Source: Amaurobius ferox
Taxonomy: Eukaryota; Arthropoda; Arachnida; Araneae; Amaurobiidae
DNA: 64,000 nt
NCBI GenBank assembly: GCA_951213105.1
Contig: OX578138.1
Location: 91,782,414 to 91,846,413 of the forward strand
Direction of reading: 5' to 3'
Shown here: positions 34,905 through 47,165 of the stretch, one piece after another
How the letters are laid out: every line of letters begins with the position of its first letter
Position numbering within the stretch: position 1 is the stretch's first letter
Position numbers and translations under genes: made by a program
The notes under the pieces: generated by a model
What the model saw: the letters and a program-made list of their open reading frames with translations, nothing else
Told to the model about the DNA's origin: nothing
Databases searched by the model: none

Positions 34905-36341
34905 TGTCACTCGGGTCAGTGCGACAATGAGAATAATAGTGAGACGTCAAAATTATAGTTGTGTGTCCAACGACAGGAGGGCTGAGATGAAATGAAGATA
35001 TTAATATATACTTTGAAGGTAAATCCCCCATCTATGGATCCACACAGCAAAAACAGAAATATAAAGAATTACTTTGCAATTGATCTCGCGAATAACAAAG
35101 GAATTCTCCGGCCTACAATATGTAAGCTGGAAACAGGCATCATACAACAGTATTAGAACACAAGTGTCAGTGATGGGAAAATGTTAAAATAATGAAAATT
35201 TAAAATATCTTTATTTATATATATAATAATTGAAATTAGATATAGAAATTAAGCATTTTTCCATTCAATATGTTATATTCCATTTATTAAATGTTCTCAA
35301 AATAAGGAATATAATTATTTATTATCATAGCCATAAAGATATACAACACAGATCACACAAGATTAAAGAGATTGAGATTTGCCTCTTTTTAATTCATTCA
35401 ATAATTCTCTTTAGGACATGAGAAACAATATTAAGAGAACATGAGAGATATTTACTATTTCTTAAATGTAAAATATAATTACTCAATATTATAATGCAGT
35501 TATCAGATCAAACACTTTGTCTCGCATTGGCTAAAATTATCTCTTAGAGGCCACAAATACGTAAGAAATACCTGAATTGCTGATTATCACCAGACTGAAT
35601 ATTTTATACTAATTCTCAAGTAGGACTCGTAGAACCATTTAGTTTTTCCTCCGGACAAGAGTCCCTTTCCAACACCAACAAAACTAGAAAATCCGCACGA
35701 TCATCAAGATGGTAATATCGCACGCTCTGAAGATATCAAGATTAATTCCGATCAAAGTACTGCACCGCCACGTCTATAAGTCGATTTACACGGACCCTTC
35801 TCCCGACTTCAATAACTTCCATAATCGCTTCGTTCTAAGGTACCTATAATAATAAGAAACAATTTAGAAAATTTTGAAAAGGAAATATGTCCTGGCCAGC
35901 TTCTAGATTAACGATTCATTGCAAATCAAATATTAATCCCACACAAAGTTCCGTAAGGACAATTCCTTTGTGTAAAAATAATTATAATGCCGTCCGTGAG
36001 GACCTCTCCACCAGAAGATTCAGGGCCAAAGAGAACGTATCTACATCGAAATTTGGCAGTATAGTCGGGCAAAACTAACAGCCATTGGTTTAAATCAAAG
36101 GCCCGCTTTCAAAACTTTCTCCTTCGAGACCACCTACGTCACGGAATCGGAAGAGCGAAAAAGCCCAGGCAAAAACTAAATTAAGAAGAAATCTGCAGGT
36201 CGGCATTGAACCTATGTCGCTTCCAGCGATGTCGCTTGCACTTCGTGCAGAAAACCGCTGACATGCTCAGAATTATAGAATGGAATAAAAATGGCCTCCC
36301 AGAGAGAACCGACTTATGAAGAAATACAAAATGTCCAAAAT
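34905..36341 (-). repeat. 5' LTR of the old LTR element, outer end missing
   Basis: It is collinear with 27930-29340 (for example 'gtcagtgcgacaatg', 'ttctccggcctacaatatg', 'cacgtctataagtcgattt'). Homology stops after 'aaatgtccaaaa'; the expected CACTCAGACA end is replaced. Confidence 0.85.
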
Positions 36342-36625
36342 ATCAATATGACAGTATAATTATCCAGTTTTATCTTTTTTGTGATTTGCCACAAATTTAC
36401 ACTTCTGATTTGATATATGGTCCCCATTCACAATGTTCAATTTTCAATTAAATATAACTCTCCCAATTTCAAAAACACAGATATGCGGCCTTTTTTAATG
36501 ATCTTGTTGCATTAAAAATAAAAAAAATTCTGATTGACCAAATTTTTCAAATTGGCCGTATAAAAATTTAAAAAGTGTAACATTTTGAAAATTAATGGAC
36601 GGACTACTTCATTAAATGAGAAGAT
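36342..36625. mobile_element. Fragment of the short mariner-type element
   Basis: It matches 55796-56055 ('tatatggtc', 'caattttcaattaaatataa', 'atgatcttgt', 'attaaaaataaaaaaa', 'gattgaccaaattt'). It abuts the truncated LTR. Confidence 0.75.
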
Positions 36626-37739
36626 ATAGAGAAGTTAAGCAGTCGGAGATGACTATCTAAAAGAATGTAGTGTCAATCAATGAGTCCGGACAGTGCGGTC
36701 CAACAAACTAGAGACCAAAATATCAAGGTATGTGCTATTCTTATTAATAAAATGTCGAGTTTGTGAGCCATTTGAATAATTAAAGTAACATACGGTCTCA
36801 CACGATCGTCTCTTCTTTTTGAGTACATTTTGTAGTAAGCCGTTATGTAATTTCAATTATGCTCATAATTCATGTTTTAGTAAATGTTAATTTTTAAAAT
36901 TAAAGATTAGTATTTAATGAGTAATGTATTTATTTACTGATTATGGGGTAAGTGGGCTCGTACTGAGAAATAATGGTGGATTATATTGTCGGAATGTTGT
37001 GTTAACTGTTGGGCAAATATATTAAACAATAACAATTAATTCTCCGCGCCTTATGTATATATAAGCAACAGCTCTAAATTTCAGTAATTATCATGATTAG
37101 AACTCGAAATTGTCATACCAATATCTCTTGGTGTTCATTAACCAAAATCTGATTAACTACGTCTAATTTACCGGGATTCACTTAATAGTTGATTATTTAA
37201 AAGGATGAAATAATACTACGGATATTTAAAGATACATATTTTGAGAACGGATGGTCTTACTAAAATGTAACCATTAAATATATTTTATTATACAAGTGAA
37301 TTTTGACAAAAACATGATATACACGTATGGAGGTGTCAAATGATGTTTGCAAGTCTGGATTTTTACGTATTTAAATTTACATGAATACAAACATATCTCC
37401 TTCGCCTACATTTCACCTTTTTAGTATCGGAAGCTGCTTAAAGTATTCAGGTAGGAATTTGAAATCAAATAAAATTCATGAATACTTAAAGGGAACGGGG
37501 AAAAGCCTTATATCAAAATGTATCTGAAAAAACTCTTTTATCTTATATATTTTTATAGTGCAAAAGCTTTTTCTTCTTAATAATGTATCTTACAGTTCTC
37601 TCCACAATATTAAAATATATTTAATAAATGTATATTATGAATAAAGTTGAGTTATTTTTTGGAAAATATGTCACGTTTTCAGAAAACTATGCGTATCAAA
37701 CAAAACATATTTCTGATATGAACAGCACATGAGTATCCA
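36626..37739. other. Unassigned AT-rich stretch
   Basis: No recognisable gene or element. Confidence 0.4.
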
Positions 37740-38595
37740 TATAAACACTCATGCCCAAAAGTTTATCAATAAAGTGAAAAAAGCGGATAAAACGAAAAAT
37801 ATTTATTATAATTCATTGAAACTTTCACAGACCATGGTGTATAACATAAGACAACAACGTGAGGAAATGCAAAGAAAATTATCAAAAAATAATTAAATAA
37901 TAGAGATAAACATAAACATATGATTTTGGTACAAAAACAATTAATTAGTGGAAGTCTGTCAATATAAAATGTGATGACTTCTGTTGGAAATGCATGCTTG
38001 ACAGCATCGATTTATTCCAAGAGCAACATAATTTATGGCAGTTTGGGATATCTATGCCCATTCAGGGAGCAGACATGTTCTTATCTCATAAAGGTTCCGG
38101 ATAATTTTATGAAGAGAACTTAAACATCTTGTAAGCGTGCCCCCATACATGCTCGATGACATTGAGGGTGATCTCGATGACCATTCTATACGAAGCAGTG
38201 TTTCTAATTCTAAGTACTGGCGGACAATGCGAGACCTATGTACTCGAACGTTATTGTCCATAAAACTTTGCTCAGGTCCCATAGCCGCAAAGAATGTGCT
38301 AACATATTGAGCAAATATGTCATCTCTGTACCACACTGTAGTCACAGTACCGCGAAGGAAGATGTGGATATCAGTTCGGGCACTGACAGCAATCCATGCA
38401 AACTATCAAATCAACCCTGCAACTACAACCTCTGATGTTACTGGCGTAATAGCGAGTTCCAGGCGTTCTACAGACCAATAACCTTTGAAAATCACTATGT
38501 ACACCAAACACTAAAAGCATAGTACCCCATTGTTGTCCAGTTGAGCTGATCTTGAGCACAGTTTAAGCCGGGCCCTCTGTACGAGAACATAAGTG
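37740..38595 (-). pseudogene. Tc1-like transposase remnant, copy 1
   Basis: The minus strand contains TVWYRDDIFAQYVSTFFAAM, then FMDNNVRVHRSRIVRQYLEL, the second catalytic block (usually MDDNARPHR) with one D changed. A decayed (S)PDLNPIEHVWD equivalent (RSPSMSSSMYGG) follows, and then the C-terminus. Upstream, separate frames hold the earlier part. The left end (about 37745) has a Tc1-type 'actcatgcccaaaagttt' terminus. Several stops and frame breaks make it inactive. Confidence 0.82.
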
Positions 38596-39246
38596 GAACA
38601 GAAACCACTGGTCAACTTGCACATATGTGTTTGCAAATCAGTGTGTTTGTAAATCTGAATGTTTGTAAATCAGACGCACTTGTGAACCATTTAGATAAAT
38701 TTAATTCAGGCTATACAACAGCCAAAGCAAAGGAATTCAGACTAGGGGTAGATTCATTATTTAGAGAATGCATTATTCCGAGGTTAGGGGTGCATTTAGT
38801 TTTAATGTGCAACTCGAGAAGACGCTCAGATCAGATGTTTATTTAGCTGACTGTAGAAGGTTATGGAATTTTTTGGAATCTATTTCTATAAACAAGTCTT
38901 GGAAAGATTGTAATTCATTGAACAAATCCAGACAACTGCTGACTTTTTTTCTCCATCCTTCACACTATTTTCCACCGAAAAAGTTGCGGTTTGACTCCCT
39001 CTGACAAAAATGTCAGAAATAAATCAAAGTTTAAATAGCCCGCAAGAATTGAAGTCATCGCATGGGGCGCCTCATCGGAAGAGAAGCCTCATGAGGTGTT
39101 TTCTTGGCTAACTGCATAGGTCCGCATTGTTATGGAAATATGTGCTTAAATACGATGCTTATGTTTCATTCTTATCCTTCGAAGAAAGTGTTATTAAATT
39201 TTGGATATGTTCTCAGGTTTGATTCACTTTTTATAAGGCAAAACCA
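38596..39246. other. Unassigned stretch
   Basis: It has a short 'gtttgtaaatc' repetition near 38630-38675. The open frames have no recognisable domain. Confidence 0.4.
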
Positions 39247-40182
39247 TTTATGTTTTTATGTATGACTAAATACATTGAATGAAAGGATCCTACGAGTTAA
39301 TCCTGGATTGATATGGATCCAATGGTTTTATGAATTATATGTTTCATAAATTATATTTATTTCTATATAAATTTGATATAATACGTATCTATATAGGAAA
39401 TTAATGAGAGTAGCGACCTAGCTGCTGAAGTTGTAGTGCCATAATTTTTTATGAATAAATACATTATCTGTATAAATGTACTTTCTATGAATAAATATAT
39501 TTATGTATGAATAAATGTATTGCAAGAAAATATGATACAAGTTAATCCTGGGTTGATATGGATCCAATGGTTTTATGAATTATATGTTTCATAAATTATA
39601 TTTATTTCTATATAAATTTGATATAATGCGTATCTATATAGGAAATGAATGAGCGTAGCGACCTAGCTACAGAAGTTGTAGTGCCATAAATTTTTATGAA
39701 TAAATACATTGTCTGTATAAATGTACTTTTTATGAATAAATATATGTATGTATGAATAAATGCATTGTAAGAAAATATGATACGAGTTAATCCTGGGTTG
39801 ATATGGATCCAATGGTTTTATGAATTATATGTTTCATAAATTATGTTTATTCCTTATTCGATCTGTTATAATACTTATCTAAATGAGAAAGCAATGAGAG
39901 TACCGACGTAGCTGCAGAAGTTCCAGGGCCATACTTGTTTTATAAAAAAATATATTATATGCATAAATGCACTTCTTATGAATAAATGTATTTATGTTTA
40001 AATAAATACAGTGAAAGAAAGGACGCTATGAGTTAATCGTGGATTGATATGGATCCAACTGTATTAAAAATTATATGTTATATAAATTATATTTAACTAT
40101 TTCTAAATTTGATATGACACTTATCTAAGTAAGAAACTGAGAGTATCGACCTAGCTGCAGAGATTTTAGTGACATACATTTT
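39247..40182. repeat. 245-bp tandem satellite, about 3.8 copies
   Basis: 'agttaatc' recurs at 39295, 39540, 39785 and 40031. Each unit contains 'gatatggatccaa', 'ttatatgtttcataaatta' and 'gacctagctgc'. The fourth unit is the most diverged. Confidence 0.95.
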
Positions 40183-40326
40183 TGCACTTACCCGAAATTC
40201 TGTAAAATAGATACGATGTGTATAATTGTCAAATTTTCCTCACGAATATATTACTAAATTACACTCGAGTTCCAAAAATCATGACATACCTCTCTAATGT
40301 CGTATTGGGACTTATTTAGCTCTGCG

Positions 40327-40720
40327 AAGTGTGGCAACTCGATGTGGCATAAACTCAAGTAGTCGGCGGAAGTTTCCAAGAGAAATGTTTAACCATGCTG
40401 TCTCGATAGCACCCCATAATTGATTGGCTGTGGTAGGTGCTGGAATTTAAGCACGAATGGTTCTTTTGATCTTATTCCAGATATGCGTCAAGGAGCTCAT
40501 GTCTAGCAATCTAGGTGGCCAAATCATGTGCTGGAATTGTCTAGAATGCTCATCAAACCAATCGCAAGCAATATGGGCCCAGTGATGCGGATCATTATCA
40601 TCCTGGAACATCCCATTGTTATTTGGATATGTGAAGACAATAAACTCCTGCAAATGGTCACCTAGCAGTTGAATATAGCAATTTCTTATCAATGAAAGGT
40701 GCAATTTGACAATTTTTCAA
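40327..40720 (-). pseudogene. Tc1-like transposase remnant, copy 2
   Basis: The frame reads FQDDNDPHHWAHIACDWFDE, then WPPRLLDMSSLTHIWN and, after one stop (40448), ANQLWGAIETAWLNIS to the end. It is the C-terminal half of a Tc1-type DDE transposase. The first listed block normally reads QQDNAPCH and the second SPDMNPIEHLW. The stop and changed residues make it inactive. It belongs to a different subfamily from the copy at 37740-38595. Confidence 0.83.
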
Positions 40721-40759
40721 ATTGGCCATTTTTTCCAAAAATTTCCATTGTACCCCACA

Positions 40760-40889
40760 AGTTACTTACCCACCAAATTTTATAAAATTTGGTTAACTAC
40801 TTTTTGAGTTAGAGTATACTTACATTGTACAGATAGACACACAGACAAATATACACCCACATACGCGCGCGCGCACACACACACACACA

Positions 40890-40946
<57 letters not shown>

Positions 40947-41096
40947 ACAAAGATAGACATGCAGATACTTTACGCAATAAAATATTTTATTTTATTCTAG
41001 AATACTCAAAACGTGTTGATCCGTCAAAAACTGGAGTTTCAATTTTCGACACGATTCCAATATATTCCCTATGTAGTACCATGGAATCTAGGGAAA
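40760..41096 (-). mobile_element. Family B-like element, short variant
   Basis: It contains the family motifs 'tttttgagttagagtat', 'ttcaattttcgacacgattc' and the terminal 'ctagggaaagtaaaa'. The CA run lies inside. Confidence 0.6.
40863..40948. repeat. (CA)n microsatellite
   Basis: It is a long CA run preceded by GCGCGCGC. Open frames on the minus strand across it are dinucleotide artefacts. Confidence 0.95.
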
Positions 41097-42047
41097 GTAA
41101 AATAAATGTGTTTTCGACAGAGGTAGTACTAAACACGATCGCGCTACAAAATACTTACTTTCAGATACACATATTTATTAAAGATAAACTGTGAAATAAA
41201 CGAAAAATATTTCCACTTGTTTCCCTTCTTATTAAAAACTTCCCCAAAGTATTTCCCTCAATGGTGAAAAAATATGTTTATTTATTTTTATTTTTTATTT
41301 TTGTCCCCTTAAGTACACAATTCCTCAGGTTTTTGCACTGCGACAAAATAAAATCAACTTTTTGGCTTCTACTTCAACCTTATGTCACTGACATGTGACT
41401 TTCAAGAGTAATAAAGAAATGTGTAAGAAGTTGAAAAAGATATAAAAGAAAAACGGATTAGGTTAAGTTGAGAAATAGTTCATATGTTGTTCTTGGGTTT
41501 TCACACTCATTTTGAAGTCAAACTAAACATTTTAATTTCGATGACTTTAACTTCTATTTTATTTTCAACTATCAGCGATTAACAGACGCTGGTTTGGATT
41601 TAAGATGTAAACCTGTAATTAAAATTACATCGGATCATACAGCTAATTCTGGAAAAGAAAACATAGTTTTAAAAATAAGCAGCTTAAAGAAATAACTGGA
41701 GTGTCACAGCTCGACTTTCTCATACATACTCTATTTTTAAGGAGATTGTGTTATTTTTTTTACAAATTTTACAAAATCTATATTGTTGATTACAATCATA
41801 GCGTGTTACCCTTCGCTTTAAAGAGTTTTCCACTCCCGAGGGAATCAATGACGTCATTAACACAAAAATTGAGTCGTGGCTATTTTTGACAACAAGGATT
41901 GAAATATACTTTTAAGTCCAGTGATCATTAATTAAACCATAAGATTACTTATGGCTCAATGATCACGTGACTTAATAGTTTCAATCATTGCTCTCCCTTT
42001 TATGCATGAATATGTCAAATTTCGTCCTCTGCTACCATGTTAAAAAA
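41097..42047. other. Unassigned stretch
   Basis: No recognisable gene or element. Confidence 0.4.
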
Positions 42048-42970
42048 TCTGAGGTGGGCAATACATGACTTCCCTTATATAATGCCATGAGTTTACTATT
42101 TTTACAGAAGAAAAATTTGGTTTTTCTTATAGTAGATATTTATATTCTTTCCAAGATATTTAATTTTTTTCAATTAGTCGTCATTTTCATTGAATTAGCG
42201 TCATTTTTATCCATTTGGTGAGACTTTCGTCAATTTGACAACATTTAAAAAGGCTCCAAGTTGGCGACATTCCGCCAAATTCGTAGCCAAAATCTCGCCA
42301 AGCGTTATGGACAGAAAAATAAATTATTCTTATAGCAGATAAATGATTATTGGCGTTCAAATACAAAAGTATTACTCAAAGTATCTTTTCTCATGAATGG
42401 AACTAGCTAAATCCACGAGAATGATGTCACCAAATTTATCGCATAATATTACATATGAAAAATGAACAAGTTTCTCAACAGTTAAGATATTTTTTTTTTA
42501 ATTTATGGGATTTTTTGATAAATTTATTTTAAAAATGTGCAATATCTCGGAACGGTTCATGCTAGTGTTCTAAAGTTTATGTCAATCGCTTTCTAAGGCA
42601 AAATTACATATTAAATGTATATTTGCGTAACTTTATTAAAGGTTTTGGTTTTTTGATGATTTTTTTCAAAATTTCACTCGAAAATTTAGGAGGGTTCTGA
42701 ACATTCGATTATGTTTAAAAACAATAGACTTCCAGTATTCACGGATTGTGATTTTTGTACCAAATTTCATTCAAATCGCTTCATTCGTTCGCGAGATATC
42801 TTCTCCACAGGCTCACTGACACACACACACACAGACAGACAGACATCACCTCAAAAACGTTGTATTCGTGATCAGGGATGCTTGGAACGTAATCTCCCGT
42901 CGAATACTTGAATTCGAATTTTCGTCCCCGTCACAATATTTTTTTTATACATTATGGATATAAGGAAAGT
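42048..42970 (-). mobile_element. Family B element
   Basis: It is collinear with 19781-20695: AATCTGAGGTGGGCAATACA start, 'aatctcgccaagcgttatgg', 'gaacggttcatgctagtg' and terminal GGAAAGT. The (TG)n run is reduced to a few CA and GACA units near 42822-42845. Confidence 0.85.
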
Positions 42971-43254
42971 AAAAATGTGAATATATTTCGAAGTTTTAAC
43001 TCTAATTTAAAAACAATTCTCTGTAGTTCTAGATTTTTTTATAAAAAACCTGGCTATAAAGTTTCGTGAAAATCCTATAACATTTGTAGCAGCTATTCTG
43101 CACACAAGAAATCGACCACAGACGTCAGACAGAAAGACACAGACATAATTCCAAAAATCGTAAAAATGAGTTTAGGAGGCCTTGGGAAAATATATTGGCA
43201 TCAAAATATCTAAGTTGAAAATTTTTAAGAAAACAATAGTCCTTTAATACTACC
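42971..43254. other. Unassigned short stretch
   Basis: No recognisable feature. Confidence 0.4.
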
Positions 43255-43352
43255 ATAAAGAACGTTGCTGCCCCGACCGGGATTCGAACCCTGGATCTCC
43301 GAACTGGCCAAATAAAGCTTTATTTTTGAGTTACTGTGACCGAATTGCAAGC
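43255..43352 (-). mobile_element. Second SINE family, fragment
   Basis: The minus strand carries a strong pol III B box (GGGTTCGAATCCCGG) within a tRNA-like head. 'attgcaagctcttatcg' is shared with 56844-56861. It also shows the site 'ataaagaacgttg', which is unoccupied here but holds a hairpin insertion at 56682-56768. Confidence 0.75.
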
Positions 43353-43388
43353 TCTTATCGTGGATTCAGCGAGTCTGGGTCGTAATCT

Positions 43389-43524
43389 CGACAGCTGAAA
43401 ACCCGACAAGCCAGAATCCCTACAGCCGAAATTCCGACATGGCAAAATCCCGACAGAATCGAAATCCCGACAAGTCGAAATCCCGACAAGGTCGAAATCC
43501 CGACAAGCCAAAATCCCGACAGCT
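43389..43524. repeat. Minisatellite of about 17 bp (CGACAAG-type)
   Basis: About eight imperfect units of the form 'aaatcccgacaagtcg' lie in a row, interrupting or adjoining the SINE fragment. Translating them gives artefactual CRDFD-type repeats. Confidence 0.88.
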
Positions 43525-43619
43525 TGATATAGCTTGATCAAATTTTTCTTCTTTTCTTTTTTCACTACACCAATAATACAAATGTAACTGCGTTAAGTGG
43601 ACTCTGCACAGCGTATGGG

Positions 43620-45447
43620 AAAATAATAAAATCCACACCGCACTGGAATAATAAATTCTAAATAAGTGCCCGTACTAATTTTCTCCTTCCGCTTTTGTCC
43701 AAACGCGTATGGACACACCGACCTTTATACTCCCTAAATATAGATGAAATTCCGGCAATTCGGGTAAGCAGCCTTAGTTAGCTGCAGCTAAGGATTAGTC
43801 TTCAAAGATAAGTTGTAGCATAATTATAAGCTAATATATGATCACTTTTTAGAAAAGTTGGAATTTGCGATGAGGGAGTTAATAGTTCATGATGAAATAT
43901 AAACCAAATTATCTGTAATATTACCATGTACCGAAATTTGTTTTTATCAACTTTCTAAGTAATTTCACTGCTTGAGTTTTATATGTCTTGCAATTTTCTG
44001 CATTCTATCGCACCTTAAAGTTACTCTGGATTTTCTGACAAAAATTCACATATATACATGCATAGATATTTTTGTTTTTAATAGACTGGAATGAATGAAC
44101 CAGTGGTGTTCGGATCCGACATAAATGTCCATAATTCTCAATGCACCGAGTACACTACTCGTAAAACAAGACAAAAACAAATAAAAAAACACCCTTTTCG
44201 TAAAGTAGAAAAAAATAAAAGATGCAAAATGTCTCTCTCTTGGGAAGACCATGCATAAAATGTATTTGTTTTACTGTTGTTTAATTTATTAATAGTTATT
44301 AAGTTAATTAATATTAAATGAACAGTAGAAGCTACAATTGTAGAAACGTGATTATTTTTCAGGGAATGCTTATGATGATGTTAAAATCTTATATTTAAAA
44401 ATTCAAATATCTATCTGCGAAACTCGCTATTTTAAATTTCTGATCTTTAAATCCTACTACCAAAACACCAGCCGTCTGGGATAATCGGTTTCGCGAGAGA
44501 GACGATTGTGTATGACCTTGCCACCGATCCTGCAATAAATTCGAGCCACATTTTGACCATGCGTTTTATAATGGTTTTAGCAATCGCAAAGGGGAAATTG
44601 GGCCTATAAAATAATTTAATTCAATTCAGAATTAAAAGAACTAACGCCTAGATGCAACTACCCGTACCCTCACATATCTATGTACCAAATTTCATGGTCA
44701 TATTATGATTTGATTTTCTGCTACATACTACACACACATAAATGATACATAAATACATTAATGCATACAAGCATAAATAATATTGAAATAAAATTGCTCG
44801 GGATATTACTGAAATAAAATTAACTCAATATAAAATGTAAAATATTTCAGCCATTTACCTACTCGTAGTATGCTTAATGGATCAATGAAAGAAATATGTA
44901 CATCCTTTAAGCAGCTTTCGAATTATAAGTATCATTAGAAAGGAATAATAAGCGCCACATGGAAAGGTTTTACGCTTCTCTCCGTTCGGTGGGTAGTTGC
45001 AGATAGATTAAACCCAAATTCGAAACATCCCCTTGGTTGAATCTCATTAACCAAGAAATTATCATCGCACACGTTACGACAACTTGGAAATAAATTTTTA
45101 TCTATTTATACCGTTTAAATTAAATTATTTTTGTCATAAATCTGCTCCTGATTAAGCTTAACAAACCTAACATAAGTTGGTTACTTTATCTCTACGCTGT
45201 GTCGTTTCTGACTTATACGAAAACTTCACTGTAAACCAGTGAAACAAAGGGAAATGGGTTTTTAATTTTTACTATTTTTCGCCACTCTGTAGGGTGATAA
45301 TTATTATCAAAATGTTCCCTAAACTTTGTGTGAAAATTGAATCATCAGAATCCATTGGATGGTTCCGGAAATATTTCATTTAGACCCGTGTATGGCCATT
45401 TTCCATCTTATAGTATAATAGTTTAGATGTGGAGCACGCAGCTAAAT

Positions 45448-45448
<1 letters not shown>
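43620..45448. other. Unassigned stretch
   Basis: No convincing gene or element. Confidence 0.4.

Positions 45449-45514
<66 letters not shown>
45449..45514. repeat. (CA)n then (TA)n microsatellite
   Basis: A CA run passes directly into a TA run of about 50 bp. Confidence 0.95.
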
Positions 45515-45518
<4 letters not shown>

Positions 45519-45639
45519 TAAACTTTAAAACTATTAAACTAATGTTTAGAATAGTATTACCAATAAGGCAATGTATACCAGTTAAACAATAAAAGAGTAT
45601 GCGCAAAGCAGCAATAACAATTTTATGCACGATATAAAA

Positions 45640-46082
45640 TTAAATGAAATAATGAACATTACCAAAAAGTAGGTGGGGGGTTGTGACCCCCACTACCCGG
45701 TTAAAAACATGCTTTGAGTGCCGCGGCAAACACTCCCGGAAAACCGGCACCGTTCATAGAAAGTCCTTGCGACTAAAGTAATTGCCGAAAATAAAGACAC
45801 AGAAATTAATCAAAATCCAAAAGCATTACCTTATAAGTACCTTTAAGGTATTTCTAAAGTAAGGTACCTTTAAGGTATTTCTTTTGGATTTTGATTAATT
45901 TCTGTGTCTTTATTTTCGGCAATTACTTTAGTCCCAAGGACTTTCTATGAACGGTGCCGGTTTTCCGGGAGTGTTTGCCGCGACACTCTTTACATGACAC
46001 TCTTTATGCGGCATGCTTTTAACCAGGGAGTGGGGATCATAACCCCCACAACCTTTTTTTGGTACTGTTCATTCTTTCATTG

Positions 46083-46084
<2 letters not shown>
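45640..46084. mobile_element. Large palindromic foldback element
   Basis: Arms 45640-45823 and 45881-46084 are inverted copies, including 'gtgtttgccgcg', 'gaaaaccggcaccgttcat' and 'aattgccgaaaataaagaca'. A 57-bp spacer contains two copies of 'acctttaaggtatttct'. The right arm has an extra 'acatgacactctttatgcgg' segment. There is no coding. It sits between (TA)n arrays. Confidence 0.88.

Positions 46085-46085
<1 letters not shown>

Positions 46086-46135
<50 letters not shown>
46086..46135. repeat. (TA)n microsatellite
   Basis: About 50 bp of TA lie between the foldback and the next MITE. Confidence 0.97.
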
Positions 46136-46138
<3 letters not shown>

Positions 46139-46471
46139 GGTTTTCTGTTAATGCGGCGACAAATTCAGAGAGTTGGTAGTAGATATCAAGAGGAACAAAA
46201 ATTGAAATGGAATATGATGTCGCAAGCCACATTTAGTCGGTGAAAATCGCAAAAATATGTATACGGTTCTGACGTCACGTTGGATAACAAAAAGTACAAT
46301 AATGACTACAAAAATATTTATTCGACAGCATGTTTACAGAACAGTTTGTGGTGCACAGTACAATGCTGGAAAGAGAGCGATGAGAATGATGTGAACGAAA
46401 TTATTACAGGTATTGTCCGAAGTGGCTGCCGATGAGTCTTTGCGCAGTCTACAATGACGTCAGCGGCCACC

Positions 46472-46482
46472 ACTTCGAACAA
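46472..46482. repeat. 11-bp target duplication, left copy
   Basis: ACTTCGAACAA here and at 46546-46556 brackets the hairpin insertion. Confidence 0.8.
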
Positions 46483-46545
46483 CACGTTGAAGGCCTAGAC
46501 CACAAGACCTACCCTAAGGCTTACGGTAACGTATTGTGTGGCCGG
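46483..46545 (-). mobile_element. Solo hairpin retroposon, 63 bp, in the MITE
   Basis: The minus strand begins CCGGCCACAC and ends TTGTGGTCTAGGCCTTCAACGTG. The stem and tail match the LINE1 3' hairpin (GGCCACAC/GTGTGGTC, then TCTGGGTTTTCAAC). No LINE or SINE body accompanies it. Eleven-base duplications flank it. Confidence 0.82.
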
Positions 46546-46556
46546 ACTTCGAACAA
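46546..46556. repeat. 11-bp target duplication, right copy
   Basis: It is identical to 46472-46482. Confidence 0.8.
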
Positions 46557-46843
46557 TAATTCGAACAACATGTGTAATATTTTCGTTCACATCATTCTCA
46601 TCGTTCTTTTTCCAACATTGTACAGTGCACCACAAGCTGTGCTGTAAACACACTGCCGAATAAATCTTTTTGTAGTTATTATTGTACTTTTTGTTGTCCT
46701 ACATGACGTCAGTACCTGCATACATAATTTCTCGATCTTCACCGACTAGACGCGGTTTGCGACATTATGTTCCATTTCAATTTTTGTCCCTCGTAATATC
46801 TACTACCAACGTCTGAGTTTGTCGCCGCTTCAACAGAACACCC

Positions 46844-46986
<143 letters not shown>

Positions 46987-47165
46987 GAACTAGAAACTAT
47001 ACAAAAATGTTTTGTTATAACATACGTAGATAAAGTCACAGCCAATTACTCAAGCATTTACTTGCAGCTTTCTATAACTTTTTAATGATTACCATGACAA
47101 TCAGAACACGTATATACTTTTGAAAAAATCCAGATCGTAAATTGAAAATCGGATAAGAGCTAAAT

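Larger units (their letters stand above)
27930..36341 (-). mobile_element. Old Ty3-like LTR retrotransposon with nested insertions
   Basis: Two diverged direct repeats of about 1.4 kb bound an interior read on the minus strand: primer-binding site TGGTGCCGTGTG (34884-34901), a gag N-terminus (33605-33980), later insertions, and a purine tract at 29351-29363. By eye more than a tenth of bases differ between the LTR starts, so it is much older than the element at 3535-9867. Its gag and primer site resemble those of that element. No pol is recognisable. The outer end of the right LTR is cut off at 36341 by another repeat. Confidence 0.85.

Noticed and set aside
43266..43300. A tRNA gene suggested by GGTTCGAATCCCGG
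   Set aside because: Only the B-box half looks like a tRNA and related copies occur at 56759 and 58083. It is a SINE.
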